NCBI RefSeq assembly: GCF_021648885.1 | Contig: NZ_JAKJHZ010000005.1 | Coordinates: 496,001 to 560,000 of the forward strand | From: Nocardioides potassii | GTDB taxonomy: Bacteria; Actinomycetota; Actinomycetes; Propionibacteriales; Nocardioidaceae | Length of the DNA: 64,000 nucleotides | Direction of reading: 5' to 3' | In this document: piece by piece, positions 62,177 through 64,000 of the stretch | How positions within the stretch are numbered: the first letter of the stretch is position 1 | Layout: every line of letters begins with the position of its first letter | Program-made: the position numbers and the translations under genes | Notes under the pieces: generated by a model | Told to the model about the DNA's origin: nothing | The model's input: the letters and a program-made list of their open reading frames with translations, nothing else | Database searches by the model: none

Positions 62177-63219
62177 GCGGCACCTCCGGCCGGTCGGGCG
62201 AGCTGGTTGACGGCGGCGCCGAAGACGCCGGGAAGGCGCGTCGCAGCCGGGACGAGACCACGCCGGACGACAGGGACGGCCGTGGCGCTGAGCAGGGCGT
62301 GGGTGAGCAGCTCGTGGCGCAGGCTCAGCCGCCTCGCCCGCCGGGAGTAGAGGTCGGGACGCTCGGCGCAGACGCATGCCACGGCCGCGCGCGCCTGCGC
62401 CAGTCCCAGGGCGATGCCCTCCCCGGTGAGGGCGTCGACGTAGCCGGCTGCGTCGCCGACGAGCAGCACCCGCCCGGCCGCGCGTGCGCGGGCGCGCTGG
62501 CGCAGCGGTCCGGCTCCCATCACCTTGGTGCGGGGACCGGTGAGCCGGTCGGCGAGCACGGGGAAGTCGGCGAGCAGGTCGTCGAAGCGGGCGCCGGCGT
62601 CGGCGAGGACGGCGACCCCGACGAGGTCGTCGTCGACCGGGGTCACGTAGGCCTCGGCGCGTCGCGACCAGTGCACCTCGACGTACGACGACCAGGGCGC
62701 CTGCGCCACGTGGAGGCGCTGCCCGAAGCGCCGCCGCGACGTGTCCTTGGCCGGCACGTCGAGACCGACCAGCCGGCGCACGGGCGAGTGCAGCCCGTCG
62801 GCCGCGAGCAGGTAGCGCGCGGCCTCGCCGTCGACCAGCACGTGGTCGCCCGCGTCGCGGACGTCCGTGACGGGCCGCTGCTCGACGGGGATGCCGGCGT
62901 CCGCCACAGCGGTGGCGAGGGCCTCGTGCAGGACCGTACGGCGAACGCCGCGGCCCGGACCGGCCGCGAACCGCGCGGTCGCACCGTCGCCCGAGCCGTC
63001 GGCGGCCAGGTAGTGGATCCCCTCCAGCGCGCGCCCGTGCGGGTGCACGCCGAGCGAGGCCAGCTCGGCCACGGCACCGGGCATCAGCCCCTCGCCGCAC
63101 GCCTTGTCGATGGTGCCCGCGCGGGGCTCGCGGACGACGACGGTCAGGCCCGCCCGGTGCGCGTGCAGCGCGGTGGCGAGCCCGACGGGGCCGCCGCCCG
63201 CGACGACCACGTCACGCAT
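62173..63219 (-). CDS. FAD-dependent oxidoreductase (geranylgeranyl reductase / hydroxylase-like)
   Basis: 348 residues. The N-terminal dinucleotide-binding fold is VVVAGGGPVGLATALHAHRA. KACGEGLMPGAVAELASLGV is typical of the geranylgeranyl reductase-like group. The second FAD motif is RVLLVGDAAGYVDALTGEGI. Next to a type III PKS and an ICMT-type methyltransferase, it is likely to oxidise a phenolic lipid, as SrsC does in the Streptomyces griseus srsABC operon. That assignment comes from context; a reductase role is possible. The start overlaps the methyltransferase stop by 8 nt. Confidence 0.85.
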   Translation of the reverse strand: MRDVVVAGGGPVGLATALHAHRAGLTVVVREPRAGTIDKACGEGLMPGAVAELASLGVHPHGRALEGIHYLAADGSGDGATARFAAGPGRGVRRTVLHEALATAVADAGIPVEQRPVTDVRDAGDHVLVDGEAARYLLAADGLHSPVRRLVGLDVPAKDTSRRRFGQRLHVAQAPWSSYVEVHWSRRAEAYVTPVDDDLVGVAVLADAGARFDDLLADFPVLADRLTGPRTKVMGAGPLRQRARARAAGRVLLVGDAAGYVDALTGEGIALGLAQARAAVACVCAERPDLYSRRARRLSLRHELLTHALLSATAVPVVRRGLVPAATRLPGVFGAAVNQLARPAGGAA

Positions 63220-63757
63220 CGGCCGGAACCCCCGACGGGGGCGGCAGCGTCGCGAGCGCCGCGTCCTCGGTGCGGATGCGCACGGCCAGCAGCCCCGCGT
63301 TGAGCACGGTGAAGACGACGGCGGTGATCCAGGCGGCGTGGACGAGCGGCAGCGCCACACCCTCGACGACGACGGCGACGTAGTTGGGGTGCGTGAGGAA
63401 CCGGTAGGGCCCCGACGTGACCGGCGGAAGCCCGGGCACGACGATGACACGGGTGTTCCATCGGCGCCCGAGGGTCGCGATGCACCACCACCGCAGCGCC
63501 TGGGACGCCACGACGAGGGCGAGCATCGTCCAGGCGAGCAGCGAGGGGACGTCCGGTCGGCGCACCCATGCCTCGACCAGCGCCCCGACGAGGAGCGCGG
63601 TGTGGAGCACGACCATGAACGGGAAGTGGCCGAGGCCGCTCTCGACGCCTCCGCGCTCGCGGCTCCACGCGGCGTTGCGGACGGACACGACGAGCTCGGC
63701 GACGCGCTCGAGCCCGACGAGCGCGACCAGGACCGTGAAGGCGAGCAACGTGGTCAT
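63212..63757 (-). CDS. Isoprenylcysteine carboxyl methyltransferase-like membrane protein
   Basis: 181 residues. Four to five hydrophobic helices and the ICMT-type SAM-binding block: [40 protein letters not shown]. In srsABC-like operons the membrane methyltransferase of this family (SrsB) O-methylates alkylresorcinols made by the type III PKS. The PKS stop and this ATG overlap by 4 nt (ATGA), so the two are made together. Confidence 0.87.
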   Translation of the reverse strand: MTTLLAFTVLVALVGLERVAELVVSVRNAAWSRERGGVESGLGHFPFMVVLHTALLVGALVEAWVRRPDVPSLLAWTMLALVVASQALRWWCIATLGRRWNTRVIVVPGLPPVTSGPYRFLTHPNYVAVVVEGVALPLVHAAWITAVVFTVLNAGLLAVRIRTEDAALATLPPPSGVPADA

Positions 63758-64000
63758 GCGTCCGCCTTCAGCAGCACGAGCTCGGAGCAGAAGCCGGGGC
63801 CCATGGCGAGCAGGACGCCGTGGCTGCCGGGCGCGGGCGGGCGCTGGGCCAGCGTGTCCTCGAGGACGTGGAGGACCGAGACCGACGACAGGTTGCCCAC
63901 GCGCGCGAGCGACTCCCAGGTCAGGCGGACCGCCTCGCGTGGCACCTCGAGCGCCGCCTGCAGCGCCTCGATGACCTTGGGGCCGCCGGGGTGGCACACC
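63754..64000 (-). CDS. Type III polyketide synthase, C-terminal part (N-terminus beyond window)
   Basis: About 81 C-terminal residues of a chalcone/alkylresorcinol synthase-like enzyme. The catalytic histidine region [16 protein letters not shown], the catalytic asparagine in [16 protein letters not shown], and the C-terminal [19 protein letters not shown] are visible. The catalytic cysteine lies outside the window. Together with the downstream methyltransferase and FAD enzyme it suggests alkylresorcinol-type phenolic lipid synthesis. Confidence 0.92.
   Translation of the reverse strand, partial: VCHPGGPKVIEALQAALEVPREAVRLTWESLARVGNLSSVSVLHVLEDTLAQRPPAPGSHGVLLAMGPGFCSELVLLKADA

Overview
The window is high-GC DNA with GTG/ATG starts, many 4-bp ATGA/GTGA gene overlaps, a complete actinobacterial division and cell wall (dcw) cluster, a DivIVA/SepF pair instead of FtsA/MinCD, and an SsgA-like protein. 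Gene order, the DAP-type MurE and the dispersed palindromic repeats fit a Nocardioidaceae-like actinobacterium (Nocardioides or a close relative). The genus is inferred from gene content, not from a search.

Positions 1-24.9 kb are core. A DUF58/MoxR pair runs leftward. The dcw cluster runs rightward: mraZ, a structured leader RNA of the mraW-motif type, a small membrane ORF, rsmH, ftsL, ftsI, murE, murF, mraY, murD, ftsW, murG, murC, ftsQ, ftsZ, pgeF, yggS-like, sepF, yggT and divIVA. It is followed by a histone-like/DksA protein, lspA, an RluD-type pseudouridine synthase and an acetyltransferase fused to a chorismate mutase domain. MraZ-type direct repeats sit on the mraZ promoter. A second block of TGGG repeats with the same 10-bp period lies downstream of mraZ.

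Positions 24.9-36 kb hold a secreted ThuA-like protein divergent from a ROK regulator, with a CRP-type palindrome between them. Then come two DUF proteins, dnaE1, two membrane-anchored proteins, a YbaK deacylase carrying a palindromic in-frame insert, and a LON-domain protein.

Positions 36-49 kb hold the histidine genes hisD-C-B-H, then an accessory block of about 4.6 kb (hemerythrin, SRPBCC-like, four 48-bp tandem repeats, a DUF222/HNH gene with a copy of the same repeat inside its coding sequence, DUF1990, transglutaminase-like), then hisA, a Nudix gene and hisF. An amino-acid ABC importer follows.

Positions 49-58 kb hold a heterodimeric ABC exporter with one degenerate ATP site, an SsgA-like gene, tRNA-Val(CAC), and a leftward class I ribonucleotide reductase operon. 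That operon sits behind a cobalamin riboswitch and a possible NrdR box pair. Its catalytic subunit stops right after the Tyr-Tyr radical pair. The cysteine-rich C-terminal tail lies downstream as a separate 36-residue ORF in the same frame, with its own ribosome binding site. This is the most unusual feature of the window.

Positions 58-64 kb hold small proteins, a GAF-ANTAR regulator, a PAS-GAF-SpoIIE phosphatase, and the end of an operon that resembles phenolic-lipid biosynthesis: type III PKS (cut by the window edge), ICMT-type methyltransferase, FAD enzyme and IPP isomerase. Many genes in the window have a -10 hexamer ending 6-7 nt before the start codon, which suggests frequent leaderless transcription.
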